The position numbers were made by a program, and so were the translations under genes. A DNA stretch of 64,000 bases from the NCBI GenBank assembly GCA_004194705.1, contig SADC01001296.1, positions 310,001 to 374,000 on the forward strand, read 5' to 3'. The stretch comes from Ditylenchus dipsaci (lineage: Eukaryota; Nematoda; Chromadorea; Rhabditida; Anguinidae). Below are positions 22,336-33,954 of the stretch, one piece after another; the first letter of the stretch is position 1, and every line of letters begins with the position of its first letter. The notes beneath the pieces are model-generated. The model was not told the DNA's origin. It saw only the letters and a list, made by a program, of their open reading frames with translations, and did no database searches.

Positions 22336-22906
22336 GGGCAACCCTGATGAGGCAGTCTAAAAATATGCTAAAAACAATAGAAAGCAGATTGAGTGGTAGG
22401 TTTGGGGGCTTGGAAGCCAAATGAATTGGGGGAGACCCTACATTCAATCTTTCCCTCCTTCATACTTTCAAATAAATATTTTGGCGGTGCTTTACTGATT
22501 TTTATTGGCATCTTGATCTGCTGACTTCTTTACACAGAACAACTTTTTCATGTATTTTGCACCGCTTTCTGATAAGAAAAAAGATTCGTTGGATTATTTT
22601 TTGTGTGCTCTTGCTGTACAAAAATAATGGTAACATGAATTTAGAAAGTTTGTGCATTCTAGCAAGGCTTCCAACGTGGCAATTTATATTTTCTAACAGG
22701 GAATGCTAAGAATATTTGGCACACTCGAAAGATGTGCTTTTTCAGGAAGCGTTAATATTATTCAATGTAGGTTTCAATGAACATTTATCGATGACTAGGA
22801 GCACTAAATTTAAAAAAAGTTTAAAAAACTTAAGTAGTTGAAAATACTGATTTTTTACAATTAAAAATCAAGATTCAAATTTGAAAATCAGAAAGTTCCT
22901 CATCGG

Positions 22907-23824
22907 TAGGGTTGTCGAGCGCTCGAAATTTTCGAGTCGAGCGCTCGATTCGATATTCGAAATTCGAAATTTTCGAGTCGAGCGCTCGATTCGATATTCG
23001 AAATTCGAAATTTTCGAGTCGAGCGCTCGATTCGATATTCGAAATTTTCGAGTCGAGCGCTCGATTCGACATTCGAAATTCGAAATTTTCGAGCGCTCGA
23101 TTCGAAATCGAAAATTTTCAGCGGCTTCGCCGCCTCATTAATGGATTTTTTAGAAACAAATTAATCGAAACCATGGTTAATCGACCATACACGACCGCTT
23201 TACCACACCAAACGAATAAGCGGCCGAAAAAACTACCATTCTTTGTTCATAGTTGTGCTTGATCAAACGGCGCAGATCGGAGACTCTGAGATCGTAAAGG
23301 GCACGGCTCTGGCTTTTTTCGCCTCAGAAGGTCCCAATTCTTTGTCCGCTAACTTTTCCTTGTGCCTTGCCGATTTCAGGTGACCCTAAAGATAAGTTGT
23401 TGATCTACTCTTTGGCAGTCTAAGCTCTTCACCACAAGTGAAAATAGTCTTTCCACCGACTTTCTTAAACGATTTCCAAACTTCACTTGGCATTTTCTAA
23501 AACAAGAAAAATTCACCATTACATTCTTTTTTGTGTGCTGCAAGTTCCGAACTATATCTCGAAAATAAGCGCTCAAAATTCGAAAGCATAATTCGAAATT
23601 TTTTTTCGAGCGCTCGAAATTCGAAAGCATAATTCGAATTTTTTTTTCGAGCGCTCGAAATTCGAAAGCATAATTCGAATTTTTTTTCGAGCGCTCGAAA
23701 TTCGAAAGCCTAATTCGAAATTTTTTTTCGAGCGCTCGAAATTCGAAATTTCTGCTCGAAATTCGAAAATTTTCGAACTTTCGAGCGAAAAGTTCGAAAT
23801 CGAGCGCTCGATTCGACAACCCTA
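22907..23824. mobile_element. hAT-type element with CGAGCGCTCGAAATTCGAA arrays and BED-finger remnant
   Basis: Ends TAGGGTTGTCGA / TCGACAACCCTA are flanked by the perfect 8-bp duplication CTCATCGG (22899-22906, 23825-23832). About 200 bp of TCGAGCGCTCGA / ATTCGAAATTCGAA words fill each end. The interior keeps a BED-finger fragment on the minus strand. Confidence 0.85.
23264..23486 (-). pseudogene. BED zinc-finger remnant of hAT transposase
   Basis: After an acceptor TTGTTTTAG the frame reads KMPSEVWKSFKKVGGKTIFTC, then GEELRLPKSRSTTYL, a stop (TAG), and GHLKSARHKEKLADKELGP. VW..F, one Cys, L and the H.....H pair match the BED finger, but the second Cys is missing and the frame has a stop. 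The rest of the transposase is gone. Confidence 0.6.
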
Positions 23825-24277
23825 CTCATCGGGCAACCCTGAATTTAAAAAAGTAACAAAAATTTATTAAATTTAGGTAGACAATTAAAAAAATTGTATG
23901 GAACTGGTCTTTCCAAGAGCCTTTGCCTGGATAAAAATGGTCTAGACACTTCTGACCCACTGCACAGCCGACCTGCGCAACTAAATCGGCAAGATTTTTT
24001 GAAGACAGTCAACAATATTTAAAGTGGCCCCTAACTTAACCAATTGGGGCTTCCAAGTTTGTTCCCGCCTAGCGTCTGACACTTTTTACCAAGATATTTG
24101 CCAGTTTTAGTTTGACTATCGCAAGTTTTCTGATTTTGGCAGGCGTTTTTCAATAATTTAAAATTAAAAAAAAAACCGCTTGAAAAAAAGAAACTCCGAT
24201 ATCTTAAAAAAGCGCTAAAAATTAGTAGAGAGTAGCTTTAGCACAGAATTTTTTTTTCCACAATACTAAAGGCAAAA

Positions 24278-24737
24278 ACACAATGAGGAGGCTGTTTGCG
24301 GATGCTAAATCAGATTTGTCACACCGAAATGTACATAATTTTTTTTTATTTTCAAAAAAGTTTTTCTTGGTGCCATTTTGTAGCCAAGATTCAGGGCTAC
24401 CAGATGAGCTATTAAAAAAAAAAGAAAATTTGAAAAGAAAGACTCCGCCCAAGCATCCGCACTCGAATTCGAGTTAGGATTCTTGGGCGGAGTCTTAAAA
24501 TTTTATCTGAGTTTTTGAAGCAATTTTCACTCAGTCAATAGCTCATTTAATATCCCTAAACCTCAATTATGTGATGTGAGAAGCTAAATAAGGAACTGGA
24601 AAAAAAAAAAAAACTACACCAACTGAATAATTTTGGGAAAACAGTGAAAAAAGCGAGGATTCTGTTTCGCAAATTCTTAGCGAGTAGTCTGTTTTAGCAT
24701 CCGCAAACAGACTCCTCATTGTGAATGCGCCTTAACA
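24278..24737. mobile_element. Palindromic MITE, second copy of the 5397-5865 family
   Basis: Left CACAATGAGGAGGCTGTTTG and right CAAACAGACTCCTCATTGTG are inverted; the interior hairpin is CCGCCCAAGCATCCG / TTCTTGGGCGG. It ends 15 bp before the first recognised MCCC2 exon. 23833-24277 shows no gene. Confidence 0.7.
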
Positions 24738-24752
24738 TAACAAATTTTCCAG

Positions 24753-26640
24753 GCTTGCTCAGTTCTCTCCTCTTACTCAATCTCGATGCCAGCACAATTC
24801 TTCCCAGCATTATCTAACAGAACCAGGGCATCCTTTGAAAACACCCCAATCAGAATGGCCCGTCATCCAAACCGCTATCAACCCAGACTCACAAGAATTC
24901 CAGACTAACCATGCCGAAATGGGCGTTCTGGTTACTGATCTGCACCAAGTCATCCATCGCATTGTGGATGGCTCGCCAGAAAACCAAGTAATGAGGATAA
25001 GACATCAGAAGAGAAATAAGTTGCTGGCCAGAGACCGCATTGAAACACTTATAGATGCAGGAACACCTTTTTTGGAGTTTTCTCAACTGGCTGGATACCA
25101 ACTGTACGGCAAAGAAGAGGTGCCATGTGGAGGCATGGTCACTGGCATAGGCACTGTGTCTGGACTGCAATGTGTAATAGTGGCCAATGATGCTACAGTC
25201 AAAGGCGGCACCTACTACCCTATCACTGTCAAAAAGCATTTGAGAGCTCAGGAGATCGCTTCCCAAAACTGTTTGCCCTGTATCTATTTGGTAGATTCAG
25301 GTGGAGCCTACTTACCCAGACAAGCAGATTTGTTCCCCGACAAAGAAAACTTTGGCCGAATATTTTATAACCAGGCAACGATGTCTTCCAAAGGTATTCT
25401 ACAATTGGCCGTAGTCATGGGCTCTTGTACGGCAGGAGGTGCTTATGTGCCAGCCATGGCCGATGAGTCGATTATTGTGAAGGGAACAGGCACTGTGTTT
25501 CTGGGAGGTCCACCATTGGTCAAGGCTGCGACTGGAGAAGAGGTTTGTGTAATTTTTCGACCTGCCCAGAAAATCTGATAGATATTTTTTGATTGCATCG
25601 ATTCTATTATAGATTAGTGCAGAAGACCTAGGAGGGGCCGACCTGCACTGTTCAGAGTCGGGTGTGACCGACTACTATGCTCTCAACGATCAACATGCCC
25701 TTTTGCAAGCCAGAGGAGTCATTGCTGGTCTTGCTAATCGTGTATCCTCAGCAAACCACTCAACTTACAACCAACACTATGAAGAGCCCCTTTACCCTGT
25801 TGAGGAACTTTATGGAGTAGTCGGCAGCAATATAAAGAAACCCTATGATGTTCGTGAAGTAATTGCCCGTATTGTGGATGGATCACGTTTCCAAGAGTTC
25901 AAGCAAAAGTATGGCAGCACTCTAGTTACAGGTTTTGCCAAAATCCGTGGCCAACATGTAGGAATACTAGGTAGGATTAAAATTAATGATTCGACCAAAT
26001 TCCAAATTTGACACTGAAAACTCTAAATGGTCCATCAAAATCAATTTTTGTTGCAGGTAACAACGGAGTACTGTTCAGTGAATCAGCCCAGAAAGGTGCC
26101 CACTTCATTGAATTGTGTTGCCAAAGAGGCACTCCTCTTCTTTTTCTCCAAAACATAACTGGCTTTATGGTGGGCAGGGATGCAGAAGCTAGCGGCATAG
26201 CCAAACATGGTGCTAAACTAGTCACCGCTGTGTCTTGTGCCCAAGTACCCAAGATAACTGTGTTTATTGGTGGCTCTTATGGTGCTGGCAACTATGGTAT
26301 GTGCGGTAGAGCCTATTCTCCACGCTTTCTATTCACATGGCCAAACTCCAGAATATCTGTAATGGGTGGAGAGCAGGCGGCTAATGTGCTTGCCCAAGTG
26401 CAACGTGAAAGGTATACTAGAGAAGGCAAAGAGTGGACTCAGCAGGAGGAAGATGCTTTGAAAAAACCGATAGAAGGCAGGTTTGAACAAGAAGGACATC
26501 CTTATTTCGCTTCTGCTAGGTTGTGGGATGATGGAGTGATCGACCCAAAAGATACCAGGAAAGTGCTGGCTTTGGCTCTACAAGCTAGTGTGGTCAATGC
26601 ACCAATCGAGAAGACTAAATTCGGTGTATTTAGAATGTGA
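24753..26640 (+). CDS. MCCC2: Methylcrotonoyl-CoA carboxylase beta subunit (mitochondrial), 5' exon missing
   Basis: Carboxyltransferase subunit of the biotin-dependent enzyme that converts 3-methylcrotonyl-CoA to 3-methylglutaconyl-CoA in leucine catabolism, in the mitochondrial matrix. Exons: 24753-25542, 25613-25970, 26057-26640; about 577 aa visible, close to the family's ~560. Exon 24753 follows TTTTCCAG and begins inside a codon (G), so an upstream exon with the start and targeting sequence exists but I could not find it. N-terminal carboxyltransferase domain: [59 protein letters not shown]-terminal domain: [65 protein letters not shown]. The frame is intact throughout, unlike several neighbours. 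Confidence 0.96.
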
Positions 26641-26691
26641 TATTATAAAAATTGTTGCGGGAATATAATTGAAATTTGCAAAGACTTTATA

Positions 26692-26895
26692 CCGTACTTT
26701 CTCCAATTCCGTGCCCCTATCGTCTTTGAGGGTCTGTTATGTCGAAGCGGAGTAAATGTTTCGCCAAACTCTTTTTTTTTCGTTTTCACAACCGACTTCG
26801 CTTTCGCACGACAATTTTAAGATTAATGAAAATTTCTTTCGATTCTCGTCGGGTTAAAAAAGCCAGCCCCCGGGGCAGAATTAGAGAAAATACGG
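26692..26895. mobile_element. pogo-like MITE (family 1), word GTGCCCC
   Basis: TA-CCGTACTTTCTCCAATTCC at left and AATTAGAGAAAATACGG at right; only 51 bp after the MCCC2 stop, so the 3' UTR probably runs into it. Shortened, with a CCCCGGGGC palindrome near the right end. Confidence 0.7.
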
Positions 26896-27066
26896 TGAAC
26901 CTGAAAAGCAAAAGTTTCAGCTCTCGCTCCTTTATAACCAGAGTAAAAGTTTTTCCGGGTTTTAAAAGCTGCAGAAATTTATTTACATAGATGTAAAAAC
27001 ATATTTATTGCCATATAGTATGTTAGCCCGTAATATTGTAAATTCACCTAATCTAACTTACGTTAA

Positions 27067-27297
27067 AAGGCCATGGCCACGCGTTTCGGATTGTCCCCCG
27101 CCAATTCGAAAATTTTCGCCTGATAATTGAACTTCCGCACTGATTTTTCATCCTGGTTTCTAACAAAACATACCCTAGAATTTAATTTTAGGTATAGTTG
27201 TGTTAGAAACCAAGTTGAAAAATTCGTACGTAAATCCAACGATAAAGTAACATTTTGAATTGGCGGGGACAACCATTGTCGGAGACGGCAATGGCCT
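27067..27297. mobile_element. TTAA-flanked palindromic MITE
   Basis: Second copy of the 21206-21438 family; TTAA at 27063-27066 and 27298-27301, ends AAGGCCATGGCC / GGCAATGGCC. Confidence 0.75.
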
Positions 27298-27629
27298 TTA
27301 AAGGCTTATAATTATCAAGCGATTGTGATTACTTTATTTATAGTGTTCAAAATAAAGATGATTTAATATAATCCGTGTCAAATCTGTACAAAATGTTGGG
27401 AGAGCTTATAAAATGGCAGCAATCACAGCAATAAAATTACAACAACCTCAACTTCGCCATATTTGCATGTTTGCATCCTGCTTTTGATATACTGCATTTA
27501 CTCTAGCAAGGCTTTTTTCCAACACTTCGAAAATTAGAAAAAGTTTGGCTCAATTTCGAGATTTCCACGTGCTTAACTTCAATTAAAAAGGAGAGCGGTG
27601 TGAGTTAATAAGAATCAAAAACATTTGGC

Positions 27630-28045
27630 TGTAAGTACGTTTCTCCGCCAAATTATTCCTTTACCCCGCCAAATCATAAAAATTTGCTTCTCTAGAGTAT
27701 TTTTTCAATTTTTCATTTTAGTTTTTCAAAACTTTTTAAACCAGTGTGTAGCCCTGGATCTTAGCTTTCTAACAAGCTAACGACTGACTTTCTGAGATTT
27801 TAAAAAATTGGAAAAAAGTCTTTGTATTAACAAAAAATATTGAACGATTTGTTCCATATTTTGACTTTTTTCTCTAACTTTTTTAAATCTCAGAAGGCCA
27901 GTTGTTGGCTTGTTAATGTGTGGGTATTGTAAAAAGCTAAGATCCAGAGCTACACGCTGGTATAAAAAAAATAAAAACATTTTGAAATAAAAAAACATTT
28001 TTACGATTTGGCGGGATAAATGAATGATTTGGCGGCGTAAAACAA
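27630..28045. repeat. Imperfect 415-bp palindrome
   Basis: CCGCCAAATCATAAAAATT pairs with AATTTTTACGATTTGGCGG-like sequence, and GTAGCCCTGGATCTTAGC with GCTAAGATCCAGAGCTAC; the centre is near 27840. No target duplication recognised. 27302-27629 shows nothing recognisable. Confidence 0.55.
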
Positions 28046-28189
28046 TTTGAGCCAGAACATATGGGCAAAATATTGGTTTTGGGATGACAAATAGGTCGTT
28101 TGAGATATAGGAAGACTGCTGCTATAGAATAGAGTGGCTTACAAGAGAAAGTATGTCTAGCTTCCTTAATTTTTCTAACATGATAAATA

Positions 28190-28345
28190 GTGTTGCGCGC
28201 CTTCGTTTAAACGACCGTTCGTTTAAACGATTAAACGGTTTTTTTATGAAAAATTAAACGAAACGATAAACGGATCCGAGATGAACAGATTAAACGATAA
28301 ACGAGTCTGCTAAACGGCGTTTGATCCGTTTAATTGTGTAGATAG
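28190..28345. repeat. CGTTTAAACGA word array (possible truncated hAT MITE)
   Basis: Starts TAGTGTTGCGCGCC, followed by CGTTTAAACGACCGTTCG and many TTAAACG words. It resembles the inside of one hAT end, but no matching right end or duplication is visible. Confidence 0.4.
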
Positions 28346-28431
28346 GCCATCAAATGAACAAATCTTAAATATTAATTTTCATAAATATATGTTTCATCTC
28401 AAGACAATCCATTTCTGCACTATTGAATTTA

Positions 28432-28666
28432 CCGTATTTCCTATAATAATTCACCCTGCTCTAATAACTCACCCCCTCAACTTTGAGCACCTATATCTCA
28501 GCCCACAGAAAAAATTTTGCGAAGCTGTTTTTTGCGATTTCTCAACTACCGCAAGCTCTACCGGCCCATTTTGAGAATTGGACTAAGAAGCCCGAAATCT
28601 CGAGATTTCCCGATTTCGGAGGAACCAAAAAAAACTTACCCGGGTGAGTAATTAGAGAAAATATGG
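28432..28666. mobile_element. pogo-like MITE (family 1), word AACTCACC
   Basis: TA-CCGTATTTCCTATAATAATT to AATTAGAGAAAATATGG-TA. The words AATTCACC, AACTCACC and GGTGAGTAATTA appear at the three expected places. Confidence 0.8.
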
Positions 28667-28995
28667 TATTCTTTTCGGTTTCAGTGGGGTATTGTTTTAA
28701 TGGTTGGTTTTGTCCTTTTTAATATCGCCTTTCTTAGATAATGGCACCTAAAAAAGTTAAAATTTGCGCCTTCCACAGAGCCTGATGAAAATGAAGTTGA
28801 GCAAGAAAAAAATCAGATGACGAAGAATCCGGAGATGACTAATACAGTCAAAATTCGTCTCGACCAAACCTCTGAAGACTAGGGTTGGCATCCCCTCGCT
28901 TTTTGGTGTGCGGGCGGAAATTGCGGGTGGGCAAACCTACTGAAGAACACAAGCTAAGATTTAGAAAGCTAAGATTCAGGTCTACATTTTAAATA

Positions 28996-29125
28996 CCGTA
29001 TTTCCTCTAATAGAAGCCCGGGGCTTCTATTTTATGGATGCCCTCCAGGGGGGCTTATATTAGAGGGGGGGGGGGGCTTTTATTTTTTGAACTCGCCGCG
29101 CCGAAGGCGCGGAAAAAATTTTGAG
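28996..29125. mobile_element. Partial pogo-like element (family 1), word AGAAGCCC
   Basis: TA-CCGTATTTCCTCTAATAG, palindrome AGAAGCCCGGGGCTTCT, then GGGGGGCTTATATTAGAG; no right end found nearby. A possibly related right-end fragment is at 33830-33954. Confidence 0.6.
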
Positions 29126-29623
29126 TCATAATTTTTTACGCCATCCTCTGATCGCTTCTAATTTTCCAAATAACATTGTTGAAAAAGGGTTTAAACATCA
29201 AAAGCACTGATTCTATATTCATAGTTTACCCATTGTTTCTCTCGGAGGCGTTCTAGCTAAATTTATTTTGGGCGTATTGGAATTTCGCAGCGAATTATCT
29301 GAATTTTCAGCAAATTTTGTTTCAACTTTTCGATTAGTTTACATACCGTATATCTTCTATTAAAACGCCCCGGCGTTCTATTTTTCAACCCCCCTTAGAG
29401 GGTGGCGTTCTAATAGAAGGTGTCGTTCTATTTTTCAACTCGTTAAAAGTTACCTCAAACATGCTTTTGACTCTAACCGAAAAAAATTGAAATTGGCGCC
29501 ATTTTTATTTTTAGAGAATCTAATATTTTTAAATCTTCGTGTCAGTATTCTCAGTTATCGTGCGAGCCCTAATATTTATTTCCACATTTTTAGTCTTAAA
29601 GAAGATATCCAACAACAACAGCG

Positions 29624-30055
29624 ACCATGAACCGGATAAGCTTCAGCTACATGACGATGAGGGTGCGCCAGTGAATCGCAAGAGACGTCGCAACCACGAC
29701 ACGGCAACCAAGCTCGAGGCAGTCAAATAGAGGTCGTGCTGGAGTGGGTTGAGCGAGCTTGGCGAGAGTTATCTAAAGAGGTCATAATCAAGTCGTTCAA
29801 AGGTTTGCTCTTTTTAAAGCTTGATCGCATTTTATTTTTTATTTTTCACATTTGTTTAGCATGTGCTCTCACTACTGCTACGGATGGATCAGAAGACGAC
29901 CGAATCACATGCTTGAAACCAGACGAGAATCAGAAATCAAGAGATGGCGCAAGACGGCCAGCACGACTACGAAGAGGCGGGCATTTCGGAAGACGAAGAA
30001 GAGGTGGTGCTCGAAAACGTCAATGAAAATGAGGAGTTGTATTTCAATTGATTCT
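29624..30055 (+). pseudogene. pogo/Tigger-type transposase, internally deleted
   Basis: The N-terminal part ends NRKRRRNHDTATKLEAVK, like the start of the CENP-B/pogo DNA-binding domain. After a stop, a shifted frame reads VVLEWVERAWRELSKEVIIK SFK, and after an intron (29803-29859) ACALTTATDGSEDD. The W..AW...S.EVI.KSFK.C...A.DG.EDD signature is that of the C-terminal end of DDE_1 (pogo/Tigger) transposases. The whole catalytic region between them is missing, so the element cannot mobilise itself. The join is near 29729. Confidence 0.65.
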
Positions 30056-30245
30056 TTTTTGTTCTTTGATTGGTGAGCGGAAGGAATAAATATTTGGTTT
30101 CAATATTTTATTAAGGGGGCGTTCTATTTTTCAACCCCCCTTGGAGGGTAACATTCTATCAGAAGGTGGCGTTCTATTTTTCAATACTCTTGGATAGTGG
30201 CGTTCTATTAGAAGGTGGCGTTCTAATAGAAGAAGGCGTTTTAAT

Positions 30246-32863
30246 TAGGCTTGGGCTTAGGCATCCCGGCGGGAATCGGGATCGGGATTTTGAAAAGTTT
30301 CGGGATACGGGATTCCCGCTGGACAAAAAACGGGAATCCCGACGGGATTTGGGATTTTTGTGAAAAATAGGTAAAATAGCGAATTTTCATCAAATTTATG
30401 TAAGCCAACAATTGGTATTAACAATTTGTTAATCAACAAAACATAACACAAAACAATCAATAAGTAAAGTTAACATATTGAAGCGCCTTGTTGAGGAAAA
30501 TTAGTTGTTCCGCACTCTTCGCATCGAGCTGGCCCCTTCTGTAGTCGAAATCGTCCCTTGCATGGCTAAAGAGTTGCTCACTGGCGACAGATGTTGGCGG
30601 AGCTGAGAGAAATCGACGAGCTGCTTTGGATAATATCGGAAAACGGACCACATTGACTTGCCAATAGAGAAGTGGATCTGATGAGAGTGCTAAGGCCTTC
30701 TCCGCATTGTACGATACGATTTCCTGAAATTTACGATTTCCTAAAACTAACTAAAATTGAAAATACATACGAATGAAAGGTTCTCAGTCCATCTGTTTGG
30801 CGTTGGCAAAGTTCCCTCTTCAGCGATTTTCTCTCTAGCAAATAGACTTCGTGGCTTTTTTTTAACGGGCTCAGACTCTTGTGATGATTCCACTGCTTCT
30901 GGTACTCGTTCCACTGGGCTGAGAAAGGCTGATACTCCGTAGCAATCCAATTCTTGACTTGAAGACGGAATCCTGCACTGTCTGCCACACGACGGTCCCT
31001 GAAGCGAGGATCCAAAAAGAGTGCTAGTCCATAATTCCTAAAAAAATAATACAAAACATCAACTTACCCAACATGAATCTTACCTTTTGTGCTCCAGTCC
31101 TCCAAATCGATCCTGAATTTTGGCTCTAAGCATTTCCTTTTCTAGCTCCATGATTGGCACTTCAACATCTGCCAATTCCTTCATCAGCATCTGAGAGCTT
31201 GCAATCTGTAGGCCAAGGTGCGAATCATCCTTGCATAGATCCAGTGACGATGCTTCAGCCGGTTCCAGCAACAAGGCAAGTCCTTCCATAAGTTTCCATT
31301 CCGATAGAGAGAGACACCTGGCTTCTGTTGGCGGCTCATGCCGGGCGAAGTACAGTTCGATTGCTTTTTTCTGTTGAAGGAGACGCTCCACCATAGCCAA
31401 TGTTGAGTTTCATCGAGTAGCCACATCCTGCAAATAAAATAATATTATGATGAAATAAGATTACTGAGTAAGTGAAATTACCTGGATGACCTGATTTTGT
31501 TTGAGCTGAGCATCTGCTTGGCATTCCTTCAGGCGATCCTTCGCAAGGTTTGATGAAGAGAAATGACCGGCGAGCTTTCTGCACTTTTCGAGCACTGCTT
31601 TGATCAGTGGCGAGCATCTTTGATTGTTCCCTTGACAGCCAAATTCAACTTGTGTGCTCCACAGTCCGCATGTTCGAATCGACCTGAAATAAAGTTTCAA
31701 TTTTTGAGTACTTAAGCAAACAGTAAACCGACCTTCAAACGCTTTTTCATATTTGCAGCCCCATCACGAACGATGACATGGCAAACTTCTTGTTTGATTA
31801 CCCATTCTTCAAGAATTTCCCTGATTGCAGTATTGATGACATCGGCTGTGTGACTTCCCTGCAATTCTCGGATGGCTAGCACGTATTTATCCCTTTTCCA
31901 CTCCTGATTGATGCCGTGCGCAGTGAGACTGAAAACATGATAAGAGAATCACAAGACTTGAAATGTAAAATAAACCTGATGAAAGAATACGAAGTTGACG
32001 ACCAGATGTCTGTTGTGAAAGAGAGGGCTTCAAACTTCTTCAGTTTGGCTTTAATCAGGCTGACGACAGCACCATAAGCGCGAGGCAAAACATTCCTAGA
32101 GTAGTGTTGACGAGCCTTGAGCTTTTCGTTCGAATTGGTTGGATTGAAGAGCGAAATGAATGATCGGCTTTCCACAGAATTGAAGGACACGCAATTTTCC
32201 GCCACATAGTTGATCACCTTCTTGTCGAGTGAGCTCATCCCTCCTGTAACAATAAATAAACCAAACTCAGAAGATTTGAAGAAAAATGAAAAGCCTACCT
32301 GACGCGTGAACCACAAAATTTTTTCATCCCGGCTGCTTCTTGTGAGGTGTCATCCATCTTCTCGAACTTGACTTGATATTCGGGATGCTGCTTGAGATGA
32401 GTGATGAGCGATTTGACTGAACCATCCGAGATTTTGAACTTGTCCTTCTTTGTTCCAGCTTGACGACACACTTTGCAGATTCCATAGTTTTCACCGCCAG
32501 ATTCACTTGCTTCATAGAGATTGATCTTCCAAACGTTGTGAACCATCTTGCCTGAAAAACAGAAATTCGACAATGAACACAGGCAAACATGTACAAAACA
32601 AAAACAGCAGAGAGACGACTCAACAATGACTCGAATCACACAGAAATGACAAACAACATGTTTCAAAATTTTATTATTTGTTTCGTTTCGAGACTAAAAC
32701 ATTGAATTTTGAATTTCGGGATTTTTTCGGGATTTTCGGAAGTGAACGGGCGAGATTCGGGATTTTAGGTTTTGGACCGGCGGGATTCGGGATCGGGATT
32801 TTCACAATTTCCGGGATTCCCAAAACGGGATTCCCGTGGGATTCCCGTCCCGGGCCAAGCCTA
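30246..32863. mobile_element. hAT transposon with transposase, nested in a pogo-like element
   Basis: Ends TAGGCTTGGGC / GGGCCAAGCCTA are flanked by the perfect 8-bp duplication GTTTTAAT (30238-30245, 32864-32871). Inside both ends are CGGGATTCCCG / GGGATTCGGGAT words. It carries a multi-exon transposase on the minus strand, and is the only candidate autonomous element in the window. Confidence 0.9.
30457..32546 (-). CDS. BED-finger hAT (ZBED-like) transposase, multi-exon
   Basis: Cut-and-paste transposase. First exon (32546 to about 32300, start MVHNVWKINLYEAS) is a BED finger: VW, CKVC, then ITHLKQHPEY. The next exon has SFTTDIWSS (first catalytic Asp) and NYVAENCVSFNSVES. The following exon reads SLTAHGINQEWKRDKYVLAI, LQGSHTADVINTAI and VIVRDGAANMKKR (second catalytic Asp). 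Then come HADCGAHKLNLAVKG, SEWKLMEGLALLLEPAE and NYGLALFLDPRFRD. The last exon (from about 30725) has DPLLYWQ, RFPILSKAARRFLSAPPTSV, ASEQLFSHA (catalytic Glu) and LIFLNKAL: the hAT C-terminal dimerisation domain. Introns are ~45-60 nt. All three catalytic residues look present, but I have not traced every junction and a small frame break cannot be excluded. Confidence 0.8.
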
Positions 32864-32954
32864 GTTTTAATAGAAGATATACGGTATACTTTTTCTGAAA
32901 GTATTAACACCATTGCGTAGCTAAAGTGTCATTTAGAGTAATAACTTTGCAAAA

Positions 32955-33140
32955 TGTCTGAGAATAGCCTCTGAATGGCCAAGGCCAAACCACATGGGGG
33001 GATCAAGCGAAAATTGTATTTTTCACATTATATATCAAAGAAATTCCTATAAAAAATTGAGTCGTTCTGCGTTCACAGAATTTCAAAATTTGTCCTAGAC
33101 AAAAAGTTATGGCCTATTAAAGTATTCGAATTTCTCGACT
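32955..33140 (-). repeat. Diverged fragment of the 2.27-kb unit
   Basis: AGCCTCTGAATGGCCAAGG through TTCTGCGTTCACAGAATTTC matches the reverse complement of the 7577-7710 start of the unit with many changes. 33141-33560 shows nothing recognisable. Confidence 0.5.
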
Positions 33141-33560
33141 CACCCTGTACTTTTTGAAGGTAAAAAATCAAAAAGAAAAAAGTGAGACAAAAATTTGCTC
33201 CGAAATCAAGATAATTTTCTGCGAAATATCGTTATGCCTTCTTTTTATCTGACCTATGCTGCCGACTTATTTTCTTGTTCCTCAAACGTAAACCGACGGC
33301 ACTTCGTATCGTTTGTTGCTGATTTTCTGCTGATGATTACTGCATAAAGCAATTTTTTAAACCAACAAAATACCCGCTAAAATAGTACTCGATGTAGTTT
33401 TTGCTTTGAAATTCTTTCATTCACAAGTATTCCAGCGATCCACTTCGAAAGATGCGCTTGGCAAATACATAAAGACATTCTTTATATCTTGTACCACGTT
33501 TAGCAACACCTATTTATCGAAAAAAAATTGATTCTGGGGTTTCTATAAAAAAGGGGCTTA

Positions 33561-33810
33561 CCGTATTTCCTCTAATATACCGACACCCTCTAATAAACCG
33601 ACACCCCCTACTTCGAGGGTCCGTATCTCAGTCCAAAGAAAGAAATTTACATCGCTTTTTTTGCGTTTTCTTAGCTCCCACGAGCTCTATCGATTCCGCT
33701 TTTTCGATTTTGGATCTTCATCCAAATTTGTCGAGATCGACCCAAAATTTTCACGATTTTTGAGGGGTTGAAAAATAAACCGACATGTCGGTATATTAGA
33801 GGAAATACGG
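33561..33810. mobile_element. pogo-like MITE (family 1), word ACCGACA
   Basis: TA-CCGTATTTCCTCTAATATA to TTAGAGGAAATACGG-TA. ACCGACACC occurs twice at left and the palindrome ACCGACATGTCGGT near the right end. Confidence 0.85.
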
Positions 33811-33829
33811 TATATTTTTAGGATACCCA

Positions 33830-33954
33830 CTAAAGGGGGGGGGGGCGGCTTATATTAGAGGGGGGGGGGCTTTTATATTTGGATGACCTCGAGAGGGGCT
33901 TATATTAGAGGGGGGCCTATAATAGGAGGGGGGCTCCTATTAGAAGAAATACGG
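33830..33954. mobile_element. Right-end fragment of a pogo-like element
   Basis: GGCTTATATTAGAGG repeats interspersed with G runs, ending TATTAGAAGAAATACGG-TA. Left end missing. Confidence 0.5.

Larger units (their letters stand above)
29346..32884. mobile_element. pogo/Tigger-like element with deleted transposase, interrupted by a nested hAT
   Basis: Ends CCGTATATCTTCTATTAAAA and TTTTAATAGAAGATATACGG, TA on both sides (29344-29345, 32885-32886). About nine copies of GGCGTTCTA lie inside the two ends. It holds a fused transposase remnant (29624-30055) and was later split by the hAT element 30246-32863. This copy links the many short CCGTATTT-ended palindromes to the pogo superfamily. Confidence 0.75.

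Noticed and set aside
22875..23262. Arginine/phenylalanine/serine-rich frames on both strands
   Set aside because: Translations of the CGAGCGCTCGAAATTCGAA arrays of the hAT element.
24889..25266. 125-aa minus-strand frame opposite MCCC2
   Set aside because: Antisense shadow of a strongly conserved coding exon.
28741..28882. Possible small gene MAPKK..., then EPDENEVEQEKNQMTKNPEM
   Set aside because: It needs a one-base homopolymer change to be open, lies between transposon ends and has no recognisable domain; could be a transposase N-terminus.
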